Shown in pieces: positions 1 through 8,121 of a DNA stretch of 41,022 bases; the first letter of the stretch is position 1, and every line of letters begins with the position of its first letter. Under the pieces are notes generated by a model. That model was not told where the DNA came from. It ran no database searches and saw only the letters and a program-made list of their open reading frames with translations. Source of the DNA: Hallella bergensis DSM 17361 (GTDB lineage: Bacteria > Bacteroidota > Bacteroidia > Bacteroidales > Bacteroidaceae); assembly GCF_000160535.1 (NCBI RefSeq), contig NZ_GG704781.1, positions 1 to 41,022 of the forward strand, given 5' to 3'. The position numbers were made by a program, and so were the translations under genes.

Positions 1-35
1 GCCCTCAGGACACCGTGTCCTGAGGGCTTTTTCTG
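1..35 (+). terminator. Rho-independent terminator of an upstream gene
   Basis: A perfect inverted repeat, GCCCTCAGGA at 1-10 and TCCTGAGGGC at 18-27, encloses a 7-base loop and is followed at once by TTTTT. This is a classical intrinsic terminator reading on the + strand. It must end a gene lying left of the window and isolates the histidine kinase that follows. Confidence 0.85.
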
Positions 36-83
36 ATTTAATGCGCGCAATAAACGTTGCTTTTATGCGTTGTTATCATCGTT

Positions 84-1247
84 ATGCAATGGACGGATAG
101 AATTAGGCAGGTCAAGATATTCCTGATGTTAGCAGCGATATTAATCGCTGTGGGATCATTGCTTGTATCACATTTTCTGACTCGTGATTTGAAAATACAG
201 GAGCAGCATAAGATGGAAGTCTGGGGCGAGGCCATGCGAGCTTTAAACACAGCTGATGAAAACACAGACCTGACGCTTGTGCTTAAGGTTATTAATGATA
301 ATGACTATATCCCTGTGATCGTATTTAACTCAACGGGTGAAGTGACGGATTTCCGAAACATTGTTTTAGATGCCAGGAATTACCAAGATAGTTTGCAGCA
401 AGTGACTGATATCGGGAAAAGATTACTGGCCAATAAACAGTTTATTTGTATAGCTGTTGACAACCAGAGTAATGATGATATAATTGTTTGTTATGACCAG
501 TCCTTGATGCTCAAACGTTTGTCGATATATCCGTTTGTCCAGCTTGGAGTTGTTCTTATCTTTGTTGTGGTTGCCATATTTGCCTTACTTACCTCTAAAA
601 AGGCGGAACAGAATAAGGTTTGGGTTGGACTTTCCAAGGAGACAGCTCATCAGCTTGGCACACCTACGTCCAGTCTGATGGCGTGGGCGGAGATCTTGAA
701 GGAAAATTATCCACAAGACGAGTTGATTCCGGAAATGGATAAGGATATAAGAAGACTTCAGCTTATTGCCGACCGCTTCTCAAAGATAGGTTCGTTCCCT
801 GAACTTGATTTAACGAGTCTTAATGAGGTTATAGATCATGTGATAGATTACATGGACCGCCGGACAAGTAAAAAGGTGGAGATGGTGAAGCAATTACCGC
901 CATATGATGTGGTTGTGAACTTAAACTCCTCTTTGTTCGAATGGGTGTTGGAAAACCTTTCCAAGAACGCTGTAGATGCCATGGGTGCTGATTCCGGAAG
1001 GATTACGATAGGAGTTGAGGATACAGAGACTAAGGTGTTGGTCTATGTTTCTGATACAGGTAAGGGTATCAGAAGGAAGGATATAAGCAATGTTTTTCGC
1101 CCTGGTTTCACAACCAAGAAGCGGGGATGGGGCTTGGGATTAAGCCTTGCACGGCGTATCGTTGAGGAATATCACAAAGGAAAAATTTATGTAAAAAGTT
1201 CTGAGATTGGCCGGGGAACGACTTTCTGTATAGAGTTGCGTAAATAA
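84..1247 (+). CDS. Membrane-bound sensor histidine kinase
   Basis: This 387-residue protein is a two-component sensor kinase. The N-terminus has a transmembrane helix (about residues 10-30), an extracytoplasmic sensor region of about 120 residues with no recognised fold, and a second helix (about 152-174). The phosphoacceptor box reads KETAHQLGTPTSSL, with His near residue 189. It is followed by the ATPase domain: N-box ENLSKNAVDAM (about 287-297), G1 box DTGKGI (about 322) and G2 box GWGLGLSLARRIVEEYH (about 346). The His-Gln-Leu-Gly-Thr-Pro form of the H-box is common in Bacteroidetes kinases. A frame-open TTG exists at 57, but the ATG at 84 places the first membrane helix normally and is preferred. 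No response regulator lies beside it, so the partner and stimulus cannot be named. It stands alone between a terminator and the DUF177 promoter. Confidence 0.9.
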   Translation: MQWTDRIRQVKIFLMLAAILIAVGSLLVSHFLTRDLKIQEQHKMEVWGEAMRALNTADENTDLTLVLKVINDNDYIPVIVFNSTGEVTDFRNIVLDARNYQDSLQQVTDIGKRLLANKQFICIAVDNQSNDDIIVCYDQSLMLKRLSIYPFVQLGVVLIFVVVAIFALLTSKKAEQNKVWVGLSKETAHQLGTPTSSLMAWAEILKENYPQDELIPEMDKDIRRLQLIADRFSKIGSFPELDLTSLNEVIDHVIDYMDRRTSKKVEMVKQLPPYDVVVNLNSSLFEWVLENLSKNAVDAMGADSGRITIGVEDTETKVLVYVSDTGKGIRRKDISNVFRPGFTTKKRGWGLGLSLARRIVEEYHKGKIYVKSSEIGRGTTFCIELRK

Positions 1248-1353
1248 AACTTGATTCTTGGCAAATCGGTCATAATGCCAGTGAAAAGTTATAAACTTGT
1301 GTGTTTCTCGAGCTTTTTTCGCTTTTTAATGATTTATTGTCAGAAAAAATCAG

Positions 1354-1361
1354 TAACTTTG
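1354..1361 (+). promoter_or_regulatory. -7 box of the DUF177-rpmF-fabH promoter
   Basis: TAACTTTG matches the Bacteroidetes TAnnTTTG element and lies 17 bases before the ATG at 1379. It shows that the longer open frame beginning at 1301 cannot be the true start, since transcription would begin inside it. No convincing -33 element was seen. Confidence 0.6.
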
Positions 1362-1378
1362 CAGCCCAAAGTGTGGAT

Positions 1379-1906
1379 ATGTCTAATTTAGAGCAGTTTA
1401 AGATAGACCTAAAAAGGCTGGGCGAGGGGGGTGAAGTCTTCGAGTTCGACTTGGATGATTCTTACTTTGAGGCAATACAAGCCCCTATGGTAAGGAGTGG
1501 TCGGCTGCATACGACATTGAGTATCCAATATGTAGAGGGATTCTATAATTTGGTTTTCCACACTGAGGGCTCGGTGGTGGTGCCTTGTGACTTATGCCTT
1601 GATGACATGAATCAGGAAATAGTAACAGACGACTGCCTGTCAGCCCAGCTTGGAGAAGGCAACTCTGAAGACGATGACCTGGTAACGGTGAACGAGAGAG
1701 AAGGAATACTCGACGTTTCCTGGTACATCTATGAATTCATAGAACTCAGCATTCCAATCAGGCATGTGCATGCACCTGGAAAATGCAATCCTGCCATGAT
1801 GAAACTCCTAAAGGAGCATTCGACCGTCCGAAGCGGTGATGGAGATGAAGGGAAACCTGTGGATTCCCGATGGGAAGCACTAAGTAAGTTAAAAAACAAA
1901 GAATAA
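1379..1906 (+). CDS. DUF177 / YceD family protein
   Basis: A 175-residue protein of the DUF177 (YceD) family, which almost always sits directly before rpmF. In E. coli and plants the family is linked to 23S rRNA accumulation and large-subunit assembly; the biochemical role is unsettled. Visible family traits are a basic/acidic N-terminal half (SNLEQFKIDLKRLGEGG), the central CDLCLD motif with paired cysteines, a strongly acidic stretch (GNSEDDDLVTVNERE) and a C-terminal region with a conserved Cys (HAPGKCNPAMMK). The ATG at 1379 is chosen because the -7 box lies just upstream; a start at 1301 would add 26 residues that include the promoter. It is 21 bases from rpmF and clearly cotranscribed with it. 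Confidence 0.88.
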   Translation: MSNLEQFKIDLKRLGEGGEVFEFDLDDSYFEAIQAPMVRSGRLHTTLSIQYVEGFYNLVFHTEGSVVVPCDLCLDDMNQEIVTDDCLSAQLGEGNSEDDDLVTVNEREGILDVSWYIYEFIELSIPIRHVHAPGKCNPAMMKLLKEHSTVRSGDGDEGKPVDSRWEALSKLKNKE

Positions 1907-1927
1907 TAAATTAAACATTAAAGCATT

Positions 1928-2113
1928 ATGGCACATCCTAAAAGAAGACAGTCTAAGACACGTACTCTTAAGAGAAGAACTCACGATAAGGCAGTAGCAC
2001 CTACATTGGCCATTTGCCCTAACTGTGGTTCATACTATGTTTATCACACTGTATGCCCTACATGCGGATACTACCGTGGTAAGGTTGCTATTGTAAAGGA
2101 AGCTGCTGAATAA
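1928..2113 (+). CDS. rpmF: 50S ribosomal protein L32
   Basis: A 61-residue ribosomal protein bL32. The N-terminus [19 protein letters not shown] is the characteristic basic segment that inserts into 23S rRNA, and the four cysteines in CPNCG and CPTCG form the zinc-binding ribbon. This is therefore the zinc-binding (C+) form and not the Cys-free paralogue made in zinc starvation. The stop codon TAA shares its last A with the fabH start (TAATG), so the two are translationally coupled. The order DUF177-rpmF-fabH lacks plsX, which often sits between rpmF and fabH in other bacteria. Confidence 0.97.
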   Translation: MAHPKRRQSKTRTLKRRTHDKAVAPTLAICPNCGSYYVYHTVCPTCGYYRGKVAIVKEAAE

Positions 2114-3132
2114 TGAGCAAGATCAACGCTGTAATCACAGGAATTGGTGGCTACGTGCCCGACTATGTCCTCACCAACGAGGAATTGTCGCGTATGGTAG
2201 ACACCAGTGATGAGTGGATTACGACACGTGTGGGCATCAAGGAGCGCCGCATTCTCAAGGAGGAGGGGCTCGGAAGCAGTTACATGGCTCGTAAGGCAGC
2301 CAAGCAACTCTTGCAGAAGACCGGAGTTGATCCGGACACCATTGATGCACTCATACTTTCCACCACAACCCCAGACTACGCGTTTCCTTCCACAGCAAGT
2401 ATTGTTCTTGGTAAGCTCGGGCTTAAGCATGCCCATGCATTTGATATGTCGTGTGCATGCTGTGGATTCCTTTATGCCATGGACACAGCTTCGGCGATGA
2501 TTCAAAGCGGACGCTATAAGAAGATTATCGTAGTTTCTGCTGAGAAGATGTCTTCTATTGTAGACTACACAGATCGGCAGACCTGTGTTCTCTTTGGCGA
2601 CGGAGCTGGTGCAGTGTTGGTAGAGGCTACGGAAGAAGAGGGGATTGGATTTCAAGACTCATTCCTCCGCACGGACGGCAGGGGGCTTCCTTTCCTGCAT
2701 TTGAAAGCAGGAGGCAGCGTATGTCCGCCATCTCATTTCACAGTGGATCATCATTTGCACTATCTTTATCAGGAGGGGCGTAACGTTTTCCGTCACGCTG
2801 TTACTGATATGGGCAATGATGTTGAGGAGATTTTGAAGCGCAACGATTTGTCCGCCGATGACGTAGACTGGGTAGTCCCTCACGAGGCAAACCTTAGGAT
2901 TATAGAAGCCGTGGCCAAACGTGCTGACATTCCTATCGAGAAGGTCATGATTAACATCGATCACTACGGCAATACCAGTTCTGCAACGATTCCGTTGGCC
3001 TTATGGGATAACGAATCCAAGTTACGCAAGGGAGACAATGTTGTGCTGACAGCTTTCGGAGCCGGTTTTGTTCATGGAGCCTCATATTACAAATGGGGAT
3101 ATGACGGAGCGGCAGTAGCAGACAACAAGTAA
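2113..3132 (+). CDS. fabH: 3-oxoacyl-ACP synthase III (FabH)
   Basis: Beta-ketoacyl-ACP synthase III condenses an acyl-CoA primer with malonyl-ACP to begin each round of type II fatty acid synthesis in the cytoplasm. The 339-residue length is normal. The thiolase-fold catalytic triad can be read: Cys116 in [12 protein letters not shown], His257 in VPHEANLRI and Asn287 in [11 protein letters not shown]. The N-terminal [15 protein letters not shown] segment is also typical. The catalytic Cys is flanked on both sides by further cysteines (positions 114 and 117), a slightly unusual context compared with the common AACSGF. The gene overlaps rpmF by one base and is followed by a strong hairpin terminator, though era and der continue in the same direction. 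Confidence 0.96.
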   Translation: MSKINAVITGIGGYVPDYVLTNEELSRMVDTSDEWITTRVGIKERRILKEEGLGSSYMARKAAKQLLQKTGVDPDTIDALILSTTTPDYAFPSTASIVLGKLGLKHAHAFDMSCACCGFLYAMDTASAMIQSGRYKKIIVVSAEKMSSIVDYTDRQTCVLFGDGAGAVLVEATEEEGIGFQDSFLRTDGRGLPFLHLKAGGSVCPPSHFTVDHHLHYLYQEGRNVFRHAVTDMGNDVEEILKRNDLSADDVDWVVPHEANLRIIEAVAKRADIPIEKVMINIDHYGNTSSATIPLALWDNESKLRKGDNVVLTAFGAGFVHGASYYKWGYDGAAVADNK

Positions 3133-3148
3133 TTTAATTAACTTATTC

Positions 3149-3190
3149 GAAAACGCATCCTTCATCATTATGAATCATGCGTTTTTTCTT
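3149..3190 (+). terminator. Intrinsic terminator between fabH and era
   Basis: A two-tier hairpin: AAAACGCAT (3150-3158) pairs with ATGCGTTTT (3177-3185), and inside it TTCAT (3161-3165) pairs with ATGAA (3170-3174). It ends in a run of six T. It lies 31 bases before the era start chosen here. Any era start upstream of 3221 would sit within the terminator. Confidence 0.7.
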
Positions 3191-3220
3191 TATCGTTTTC
3201 TTTTAACACCAAATACAGAT

Positions 3221-4102
3221 ATGCATAAGGCAGGTTTCGTAAATATTGTTGGCAACCCCAATGTTGGTAAGTCTACGCTGATGAACCAGCTTGTCGGCGA
3301 GCGGATCAGCATTGCCACATTCAAGGCACAGACCACACGTCATCGTATCATGGGCATTGTTAATACGCCCGAAATGCAGATCGTGTTCTCCGATACGCCC
3401 GGTGTTCTGAAGCCCAACTACAAGATGCAGGAAATGATGTTGGCTTTCTCGGAGTCTGCACTTTCCGATGCCGACATCTTGCTGTATGTCACGGATGTGG
3501 TGGAGAATCCGGAGAAGAATATGGATTTCCTCAATCGCGTCAAGACAATGACCATTCCTGTCATCCTGCTTATCAACAAGATTGACGAAACCGACCAACA
3601 GAAGCTTGGTGATCTTGTGGAGAAATGGCATGCGCTGCTACCCAATGCTGAGATCCTGCCCATTTCTGCAAAGAACAAGTTTGGAACCGACATTCTGATG
3701 AAGCGTATTGCAGAGCTACTGCCGGAGAGTCCTGCCTACTTTGACAAGGATCAGCTGACGGACAAGCCAGCAAGATTCTTTGTCTCGGAGATTATCCGTG
3801 AGAAGATTCTGCGCTATTACGACAAGGAAATCCCTTATTCCGTAGAGGTTGTCGTGGAGCAATTCAAGGAAGACGAACGACATGTGCATATCAATGCCGT
3901 GATTTATGTGGAGCGCGACTCTCAGAAGGGAATCATCATCGGCCGTCAGGGCATGGCCTTGAAGAAAGTGTCTACCGAGGCTCGCAAGAGCTTAGAAAAA
4001 TTCTTCGATAAGAAAATATTCCTCGAAGTCTTTGTCAAGGTGGACAAGGATTGGCGAAACTCTCAGAGAGAACTCAATAGTTTCGGGTATAACCCGCAAT
4101 AA
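3221..4102 (+). CDS. era: GTPase Era
   Basis: Era is an essential GTPase that binds the 3' end of 16S rRNA and helps mature the 30S subunit. The 293-residue product begins MHKAGFVNIVGNPNVGKST, with the P-loop at about residues 10-17, the G3 motif DTPG near 61, the G4 motif NKID near 127 and a C-terminal type II KH domain carrying GIIIGRQGMALKK. The in-frame ATG at 3170 lies inside the fabH terminator and would add a hydrophobic 17-residue stretch unlike Era; the ATG at 3221 gives the standard N-terminus. Pairing with der downstream groups two ribosome-assembly GTPases. Confidence 0.96.
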   Translation: MHKAGFVNIVGNPNVGKSTLMNQLVGERISIATFKAQTTRHRIMGIVNTPEMQIVFSDTPGVLKPNYKMQEMMLAFSESALSDADILLYVTDVVENPEKNMDFLNRVKTMTIPVILLINKIDETDQQKLGDLVEKWHALLPNAEILPISAKNKFGTDILMKRIAELLPESPAYFDKDQLTDKPARFFVSEIIREKILRYYDKEIPYSVEVVVEQFKEDERHVHINAVIYVERDSQKGIIIGRQGMALKKVSTEARKSLEKFFDKKIFLEVFVKVDKDWRNSQRELNSFGYNPQ

Positions 4103-4112
4103 CAAATTGAAA

Positions 4113-4253
4113 AGTTTCCTGTAGTAATCGGGAAATTCAATCTGTCCTGACTGGAAGTAGGACAAACTCTTGCGAAGGCAAGGGCTGGGGATTGGTCATC
4201 CTCGGCAAATATTAACAGAGCACATGACCTCGCTCATCCCCCACACAGGGGGG
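4113..4253 (+). ncRNA. Five-hairpin structured leader before der (candidate)
   Basis: Nearly the whole era-der spacer can fold as a chain of local hairpins: AGTTTCCT (4113-4120) with GGGAAATT (4130-4137, two G-U pairs); TGTCCT (4143-4148) with AGGACA (4159-4164); CTCTTGC (4167-4173) with GCAAGGG (4178-4184) on a GAAG loop; GGGGAT (4187-4192) with ATCCTC (4198-4203); and CCCCC (4238-4242) with GGGGG (4248-4252). Helices two to four are only two bases apart. The last one ends 15 bases before the der ATG, where it could mask ribosome entry. I recognise no known riboswitch. Structure is read by eye, with no energy calculation. Confidence 0.4.
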
Positions 4254-4267
4254 AAGACCACAACAAA

Positions 4268-5581
4268 ATGGCAAATTTAGTAGCAATCGTTGGGCGCCCA
4301 AATGTGGGCAAGTCCACACTTTTCAATCGCCTGACCCGCACGCGTCATGCTATAGTCAGCGACATTGCGGGCACCACCCGTGACCGCCAGTATGGAAAAT
4401 GCAATTGGAACGGACGTGAGTTTTCCATTGTCGATACCGGTGGATGGGTAGTTAAATCAGATGATATTTTTGAGGATGCCATCCGTCAGCAGGTTAGGAT
4501 TGCTTCCGACGAAGCCGACCTCATCCTCTTTTTGGTGGATGTCGAAACCGGCCTCACCGACTGGGATGAGGACGTGGCAATGGTACTCCGTTGTTCCAGG
4601 AAGCCCATCATTCTTGTGGCCAACAAGGTAGATAACAGTGGCGAGGCATATATCTCCGCTGAGTTCTATAAGCTCGGCTTGGGCGACCCGGTGAGCATCA
4701 GTGCCATTTCAGGCAGTGGAACTGGAGACCTTCTTGATCTTGTCGTCAAGACACTGCCTTCCGACAACGAGGAAGAGATCGAAGAAGAGATTCCCCGCTT
4801 TGCCGTTGTGGGCCGCCCAAATGCTGGCAAGTCGAGCCTTGTCAATGCGTTCATTGGTGAGGATCGCCATATAGTGACCGAAATCGCAGGCACCACGCGC
4901 GACAGTATCTACACGCGTTTCGATAAATTTGGTTTTGACTTCTACCTTGTGGACACAGCAGGTATCCGCCGAAAGAACAAGGTGACCGAGGATTTGGAGT
5001 TTTACAGTGTCATGCGTAGCATTCGCGCCATTGAAAACAGCGACGTGTGCATTCTCATGATTGATGCCACGCGAGGCATCGAAGCACAGGACATGAATAT
5101 CTTCCAGCTTATTCAACGCAACCGCAAGAGCTTGGTTGTGGTGGTCAACAAGTGGGACTTGGTCGAAGACAAGGATCATCAAGTCGTCAAGACGTTCGAG
5201 AATGCCATACGCGAGCGCATGTCCCCGTTTTCAGACTTCCCCATTATCTTTGCTTCGGCACTTACCAAGCAGCGTATATTCAAGGTTCTGGAAACTGCTA
5301 AACAAGTATATATCAACCGGAAAGCACGTGTTGGTACCACGAAGCTCAACGAGGTGATGCTACCTATTATCGAGCAGACTCCGCCGCCCTCGATCAAGGG
5401 CAAATACATCAAGATTAAATACTGCTCACAGTTGCCCAACACTCAGATTCCGTCATTCGTATTTTATGCCAACCTGCCACAGTATGTCAAGGAGAACTAC
5501 CGTCGTTTCCTGGAAAATAAGATTCGTGAGCATTGGCCCATGCATGGATGTCCCATCAATGTGTTTGTCAGGAAAAAGTAG
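4268..5581 (+). CDS. der: Double-domain GTPase Der (EngA)
   Basis: Der acts in late 50S subunit assembly. The 437-residue protein has the diagnostic tandem GTPase domains: first P-loop GRPNVGKST at about residues 8-16 with DTGG and NKVD, second P-loop GRPNAGKSS at about 182-190 with DTAG and NKWD. A C-terminal KH-like domain follows ([10 protein letters not shown]...[10 protein letters not shown]) and ends with the family's closing segment [11 protein letters not shown]. Length and start ([17 protein letters not shown]) are standard. It follows era by 165 bases that form a structured leader and is followed by a repeat-rich spacer. Confidence 0.97.
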   Translation: MANLVAIVGRPNVGKSTLFNRLTRTRHAIVSDIAGTTRDRQYGKCNWNGREFSIVDTGGWVVKSDDIFEDAIRQQVRIASDEADLILFLVDVETGLTDWDEDVAMVLRCSRKPIILVANKVDNSGEAYISAEFYKLGLGDPVSISAISGSGTGDLLDLVVKTLPSDNEEEIEEEIPRFAVVGRPNAGKSSLVNAFIGEDRHIVTEIAGTTRDSIYTRFDKFGFDFYLVDTAGIRRKNKVTEDLEFYSVMRSIRAIENSDVCILMIDATRGIEAQDMNIFQLIQRNRKSLVVVVNKWDLVEDKDHQVVKTFENAIRERMSPFSDFPIIFASALTKQRIFKVLETAKQVYINRKARVGTTKLNEVMLPIIEQTPPPSIKGKYIKIKYCSQLPNTQIPSFVFYANLPQYVKENYRRFLENKIREHWPMHGCPINVFVRKK

Positions 5582-5586
5582 TTGTA

Positions 5587-5665
5587 ATTCAAAATTCAAA
5601 ATTCACAATTCACAATTAGGCTGCGCGGTAGTAATTCACAATTCACAATTTTCAATTCACAATTA
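5587..5665. repeat. AATTCACAATT low-complexity repeat cluster
   Basis: Short A/T-rich units (AATTCAAAATTC, AATTCACAATTC and variants) recur without spacers. The 43-base segment 5631-5673 is identical to 8028-8070, ending in TTAGGCTGCGC in both. The same unit appears again at 8262-8294 and 27405-27570, and in a degenerate form at 9510-9556, always between genes. Confidence 0.7.
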
Positions 5666-5805
5666 GGCTGCGCGGTGGAGGTAGGGCATATATTCTAAGA
5701 TTGTTTGCGAAGCAAACGGGAGGATATTCTGCGATGAGCCTTTCATTCAAAAAAAGATATTCTCCGGATATTCTTAGATACCGCATAGCGGTGCGGAGGA
5801 ATTTT
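5666..5805 (+). repeat. Dispersed intergenic element, copy A
   Basis: About 140 bases matching copy B at 8122-8261. Both begin near GCTGCGCGGT, carry repeated ATATTCT words, a hairpin with a GAA loop (GTTTGC 5703-5708 with GCAAAC 5712-5717), TCTGCGATGAGC, and end in a long nearly identical tail from GATATTCTCCGG through the hairpin ACCGC-atag-CGGT to GGAGGAATTT. The flanks are AATTCACAATT clusters. No open frame is conserved between the copies, so it resembles a REP/MITE-like palindromic element and not a gene. Confidence 0.7.
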
Positions 5806-5904
5806 TAATTCACAATTCACAATTGGAGTATACTGTGCTTTGTTTGCGATGAATCAATATCGCTGTGAGAGTCAATGATTGAAACTACACTGTTAATATA
5901 GAAA

Positions 5905-6297
5905 ATGAAGAATTTGTTGTTGCTGATGTTAGGGTTTTGTGCCTTGTGCTCAAGTTGTAGCCGGAAGCCTAACCCCGAGGATGTTGCTGCACAAGCAGCC
6001 AAGGCCTACTACGACTTGCTTATAGAGGGCAAGTATGAACAATTTGTCGACGGCCGCTACGTGCCCGATTCAATACCCGCCTCATACCGCGAGCAACTTA
6101 TCGCCAATGCCAAGATGTTCATGGGCGAACAGGAAACGGCTCACAAAGGGCTCAAACAGGTGCGCGTGGTCAATGCCAAGGCCGACACAGCCGGACACAT
6201 GACCCAAGTATTTCTTTTGTTTGTCTATGGCGACAGCACCAGCGAAGAAGTTCTTGTGCCCATGGTAGAGCACAACGGCGTGTGGTACACCCGCTGA
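5905..6297 (+). CDS. Small lipoprotein, DUF4878-like
   Basis: A 130-residue protein beginning with a lipoprotein signal peptide (MKNLLLLMLGFCALCSSC, lipobox Cys near residue 18). After the Cys comes SRKPNPED, lacking an acidic surface-export signal at +2/+3, so it probably faces the periplasm. The mature part (AAKAYYDLLIEGKYEQFVDG ... VFLLFVYGDSTSEEVLVPMVEHNGVWYTR) has the pattern of NTF2-like DUF4878 proteins: a helix with AxxYYxxLxxGxYxxF followed by strands and a final GxWY. The 175-residue lipoprotein at 33977-34504 shares this plan. Function is unknown. It converges with the mlaF gene, whose stop is only 38 bases away. Confidence 0.75.
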   Translation: MKNLLLLMLGFCALCSSCSRKPNPEDVAAQAAKAYYDLLIEGKYEQFVDGRYVPDSIPASYREQLIANAKMFMGEQETAHKGLKQVRVVNAKADTAGHMTQVFLLFVYGDSTSEEVLVPMVEHNGVWYTR

Positions 6298-6335
6298 CAA
6301 CAGCGGCTTCCGGCTGCAAGACCATCACCCCTTGG

Positions 6336-7160
6336 CTACAGTCCCCTGAGGCCTTCTTGCGTGGAGAAGTCGTTCCCGGTGATTTGCTTCCCGTGTTCGT
6401 CCTCCTCCATTTCCGCTTCCCTCACCCTCTGGAACAGGTCGCTCGCAAACACGAGGTCATTGAGTCGCTTGTTCGTGGCATTCATCACTTCCTCCTTGGT
6501 GCCCTGCCACTCCTTCCGTCCCTTGTAAACAAAGAGAATATTCTCGCCAATACCCATGACCGAGTTCATGTCGTGGGTATTAATAATGGTGGTGATGTTA
6601 TATTCCTTGGTAATGTCCGACAGCAACTTGTCGATCACGAGCGATGTCTTCGGGTCCAATCCAGAGTTGGGCTCATCACAAAAGAGATATTTGGGATTCA
6701 TCACGATAGCCCTGGCTATGGCCACACGTTTTTGCATACCCCCGGATATCTCGCCGGGATATTTGTTTTCCGCATCTGTCAGGTTCACGCGGTCGAGACA
6801 TTCCCGTGCGCGTTTCATTCTTCCCTGCAGATTCATATCGGAGAACATATCAAGGGGGAACTGCACATTTTCGAGCACCGTCAGCGAATCGAACAAGGCT
6901 GCATTTTGGAAAATCATCCCCATCTCGCGTCTCATCATGACACGTTCCTTCTTGGACATGGTTATCAAGTTCCGCCCGTCATAGAGAACCTCTCCGCTGG
7001 TGGGTTCGAGCAGTCCCACAATATTCTTGACCAGCACGGTCTTGCCCGATCCACTCTGCCCGATAATCAGATTGGTCTTGCCCGTCTCAAAGGTCGCACT
7101 GATGCCCTTGAGCACAACTTTATCATCGAAAGATTTGCTTAGGTTTCTTACTTCTATCAT
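6336..7160 (-). CDS. mlaF: MlaF-type ABC transporter ATPase
   Basis: A 274-residue ATP-binding subunit of the Mla/MCE-type lipid transporter, which moves phospholipids between the inner and outer membranes. It has Walker A GQSGSGKT (about residues 34-41), the signature ISGGMQKRVAIARAI (MlaF-type SGGM), Walker B YLFCDEPNSGLDP and the switch His in INTHDMNS. The C-terminal tail (DLFQRVREAEMEEDEHGKQ onward) is longer than in E. coli MlaF. It lies 10 bases after the permease gene and is clearly cotranscribed. The MCE substrate-binding subunit (MlaD) is not adjacent. Confidence 0.9.
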   Translation of the reverse strand: MIEVRNLSKSFDDKVVLKGISATFETGKTNLIIGQSGSGKTVLVKNIVGLLEPTSGEVLYDGRNLITMSKKERVMMRREMGMIFQNAALFDSLTVLENVQFPLDMFSDMNLQGRMKRARECLDRVNLTDAENKYPGEISGGMQKRVAIARAIVMNPKYLFCDEPNSGLDPKTSLVIDKLLSDITKEYNITTIINTHDMNSVMGIGENILFVYKGRKEWQGTKEEVMNATNKRLNDLVFASDLFQRVREAEMEEDEHGKQITGNDFSTQEGLRGL

Positions 7161-7170
7161 AATAACGGAA

Positions 7171-7929
7171 TTAAGACAGCAACTGTGTCAGAAATACGTC
7201 TGAGAACAGTATCAGCACACTGCTCGACACCACAGCGTCTGTCGAGGCCTCGCCCACATCCACAGATCCACCTTTCACGCTATATCCGAAGTACGACGAC
7301 ACACTGGCAATGATAAAGGCGAAAAACAAACTCTTGATAATACTCATCCACATATACCATTCGTTGAACGAATGGTTCATGCCGGCCGTCAGGTCGGCAG
7401 GCGACATCAGCTGCCCGATGTAAGCCGTGGCGTATGCGCCCACGATGCCCATGGCCGAGGAGAAAATCACGAGGAAGGGCATGATGGTCACCAGTCCTGC
7501 AATTTTGGGCAGGATGAGATAGCTGGCTGAGTTGATGCCCATAATATCCAAGGCGTCAATCTGCTGAGTCACACGCATGGTACCTAATTCAGAGGCGATG
7601 TTCGACCCTACCTTGCCCGCAAGGATAAGACACATGATCGAACTCGAAAACTCCAGCAACATGATTTCGCGAGTCGTATAACCCGTTACCCAACGGGGCA
7701 TCCACGGACTCTGGATGTTCACCTTCATCTGAATACAGATCACGGCTCCGATGAAGAAGCTGATGAGCAACACGATACCGATGGAGTCTACCCCCAACTG
7801 CGCCATCTCCTTGACGTAGCGTTTAAGGAACATCCGCATTCTCTCCGGACGAGAGAACGCCCGCCCCATGAGAATCAGGTAGTTGCCGAAGGTGGTCAGG
7901 TGTTTGTGTACTAATTTCGTGATTAGCAT
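7171..7929 (-). CDS. mlaE: MlaE-type ABC permease
   Basis: A 252-residue integral membrane permease of the MlaE family, partner of the ATPase that follows. The family motif ELGTMRVTQQIDALDIMG is intact (about residues 125-142), and hydrophobic segments occur at about 50-67, 85-110, 150-185 and 200-220, with a short amphipathic interfacial helix at the N-terminus as in MlaE. The start MLITKLVHKH is supported by a -7 box 23 bases upstream on the same strand. Together with mlaF it forms a two-gene operon. Confidence 0.9.
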   Translation of the reverse strand: MLITKLVHKHLTTFGNYLILMGRAFSRPERMRMFLKRYVKEMAQLGVDSIGIVLLISFFIGAVICIQMKVNIQSPWMPRWVTGYTTREIMLLEFSSSIMCLILAGKVGSNIASELGTMRVTQQIDALDIMGINSASYLILPKIAGLVTIMPFLVIFSSAMGIVGAYATAYIGQLMSPADLTAGMNHSFNEWYMWMSIIKSLFFAFIIASVSSYFGYSVKGGSVDVGEASTDAVVSSSVLILFSDVFLTQLLS

Positions 7930-7952
7930 GTCATGTCAATAATTCATTGATG

Positions 7953-7960
7953 CAAAAGTA
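7953..7960 (-). promoter_or_regulatory. -7 box of the mlaE-mlaF promoter
   Basis: Read on the minus strand, TACTTTTG fits TAnnTTTG and ends 23 bases before the mlaE ATG. No clear -33 TTTG was found at the expected distance. Confidence 0.5.
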
Positions 7961-8027
7961 ATCAAAAAAGCTGATGAAACCACTCACTTGCTTGAGGTTT
8001 TTATGTTTTATTACGCTTGTGTCATTT

Positions 8028-8062
8028 GTAATTCACAATTCACAATTTTCAATTCACAATTA
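8028..8062. repeat. AATTCACAATT repeat cluster
   Basis: Part of a 43-base block (8028-8070) identical to 5631-5673, including the trailing AGGCTGCGC. It shows recent duplication or concerted maintenance of these intergenic units. Confidence 0.7.
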
Positions 8063-8077
8063 GGCTGCGCAGTGATT

Positions 8078-8112
8078 CTTCCCTCTTCCCTCTTCCCTCT
8101 TCCCTCTTCCCT
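8078..8112. repeat. TCTTCCC heptamer tandem repeat
   Basis: About five tandem copies of a TCTTCCC unit, a simple sequence repeat inserted between the AATTCACAATT cluster and dispersed element copy B. A related, less regular pyrimidine tract (TTCATTCTTCC-like) lies at 8310-8372. Both are non-coding and could vary in length by slippage. Confidence 0.75.
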
Positions 8113-8121
8113 CATAATTTG

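Larger units (their letters stand above)
5582..5904. other. Repeat-filled spacer between der and a lipoprotein gene
   Basis: This 323-base spacer is almost all repeat: AATTCACAATT-type units (5587-5665), two copies of AATTAGGCTGCGCGGT (5614-5629 and 5661-5676), one copy of a roughly 140-base dispersed element (5666-5805), and more AATTCACAATT units to about 5825. The final 80 bases look unique and should hold the promoter for the next gene, but no TAnnTTTG box was found. No coding frame of note. Confidence 0.7.

Noticed and set aside
1301..1378. Upstream extension of DUF177
   Set aside because: Contains the -7 box TAACTTTG; transcription would begin inside it.
5587..5665. AATTCACAATT cluster as a CRISPR or origin iteron array
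   Set aside because: Units are degenerate and unspaced, with no cas genes, dnaA gene or DnaA boxes nearby, and the same units occur in several other spacers.
6282..7142. 286-codon open frame on + opposite mlaF
   Set aside because: It is the mirror of the mlaF coding strand; its translation is His/Leu-rich without domains, while mlaF has every ABC motif.
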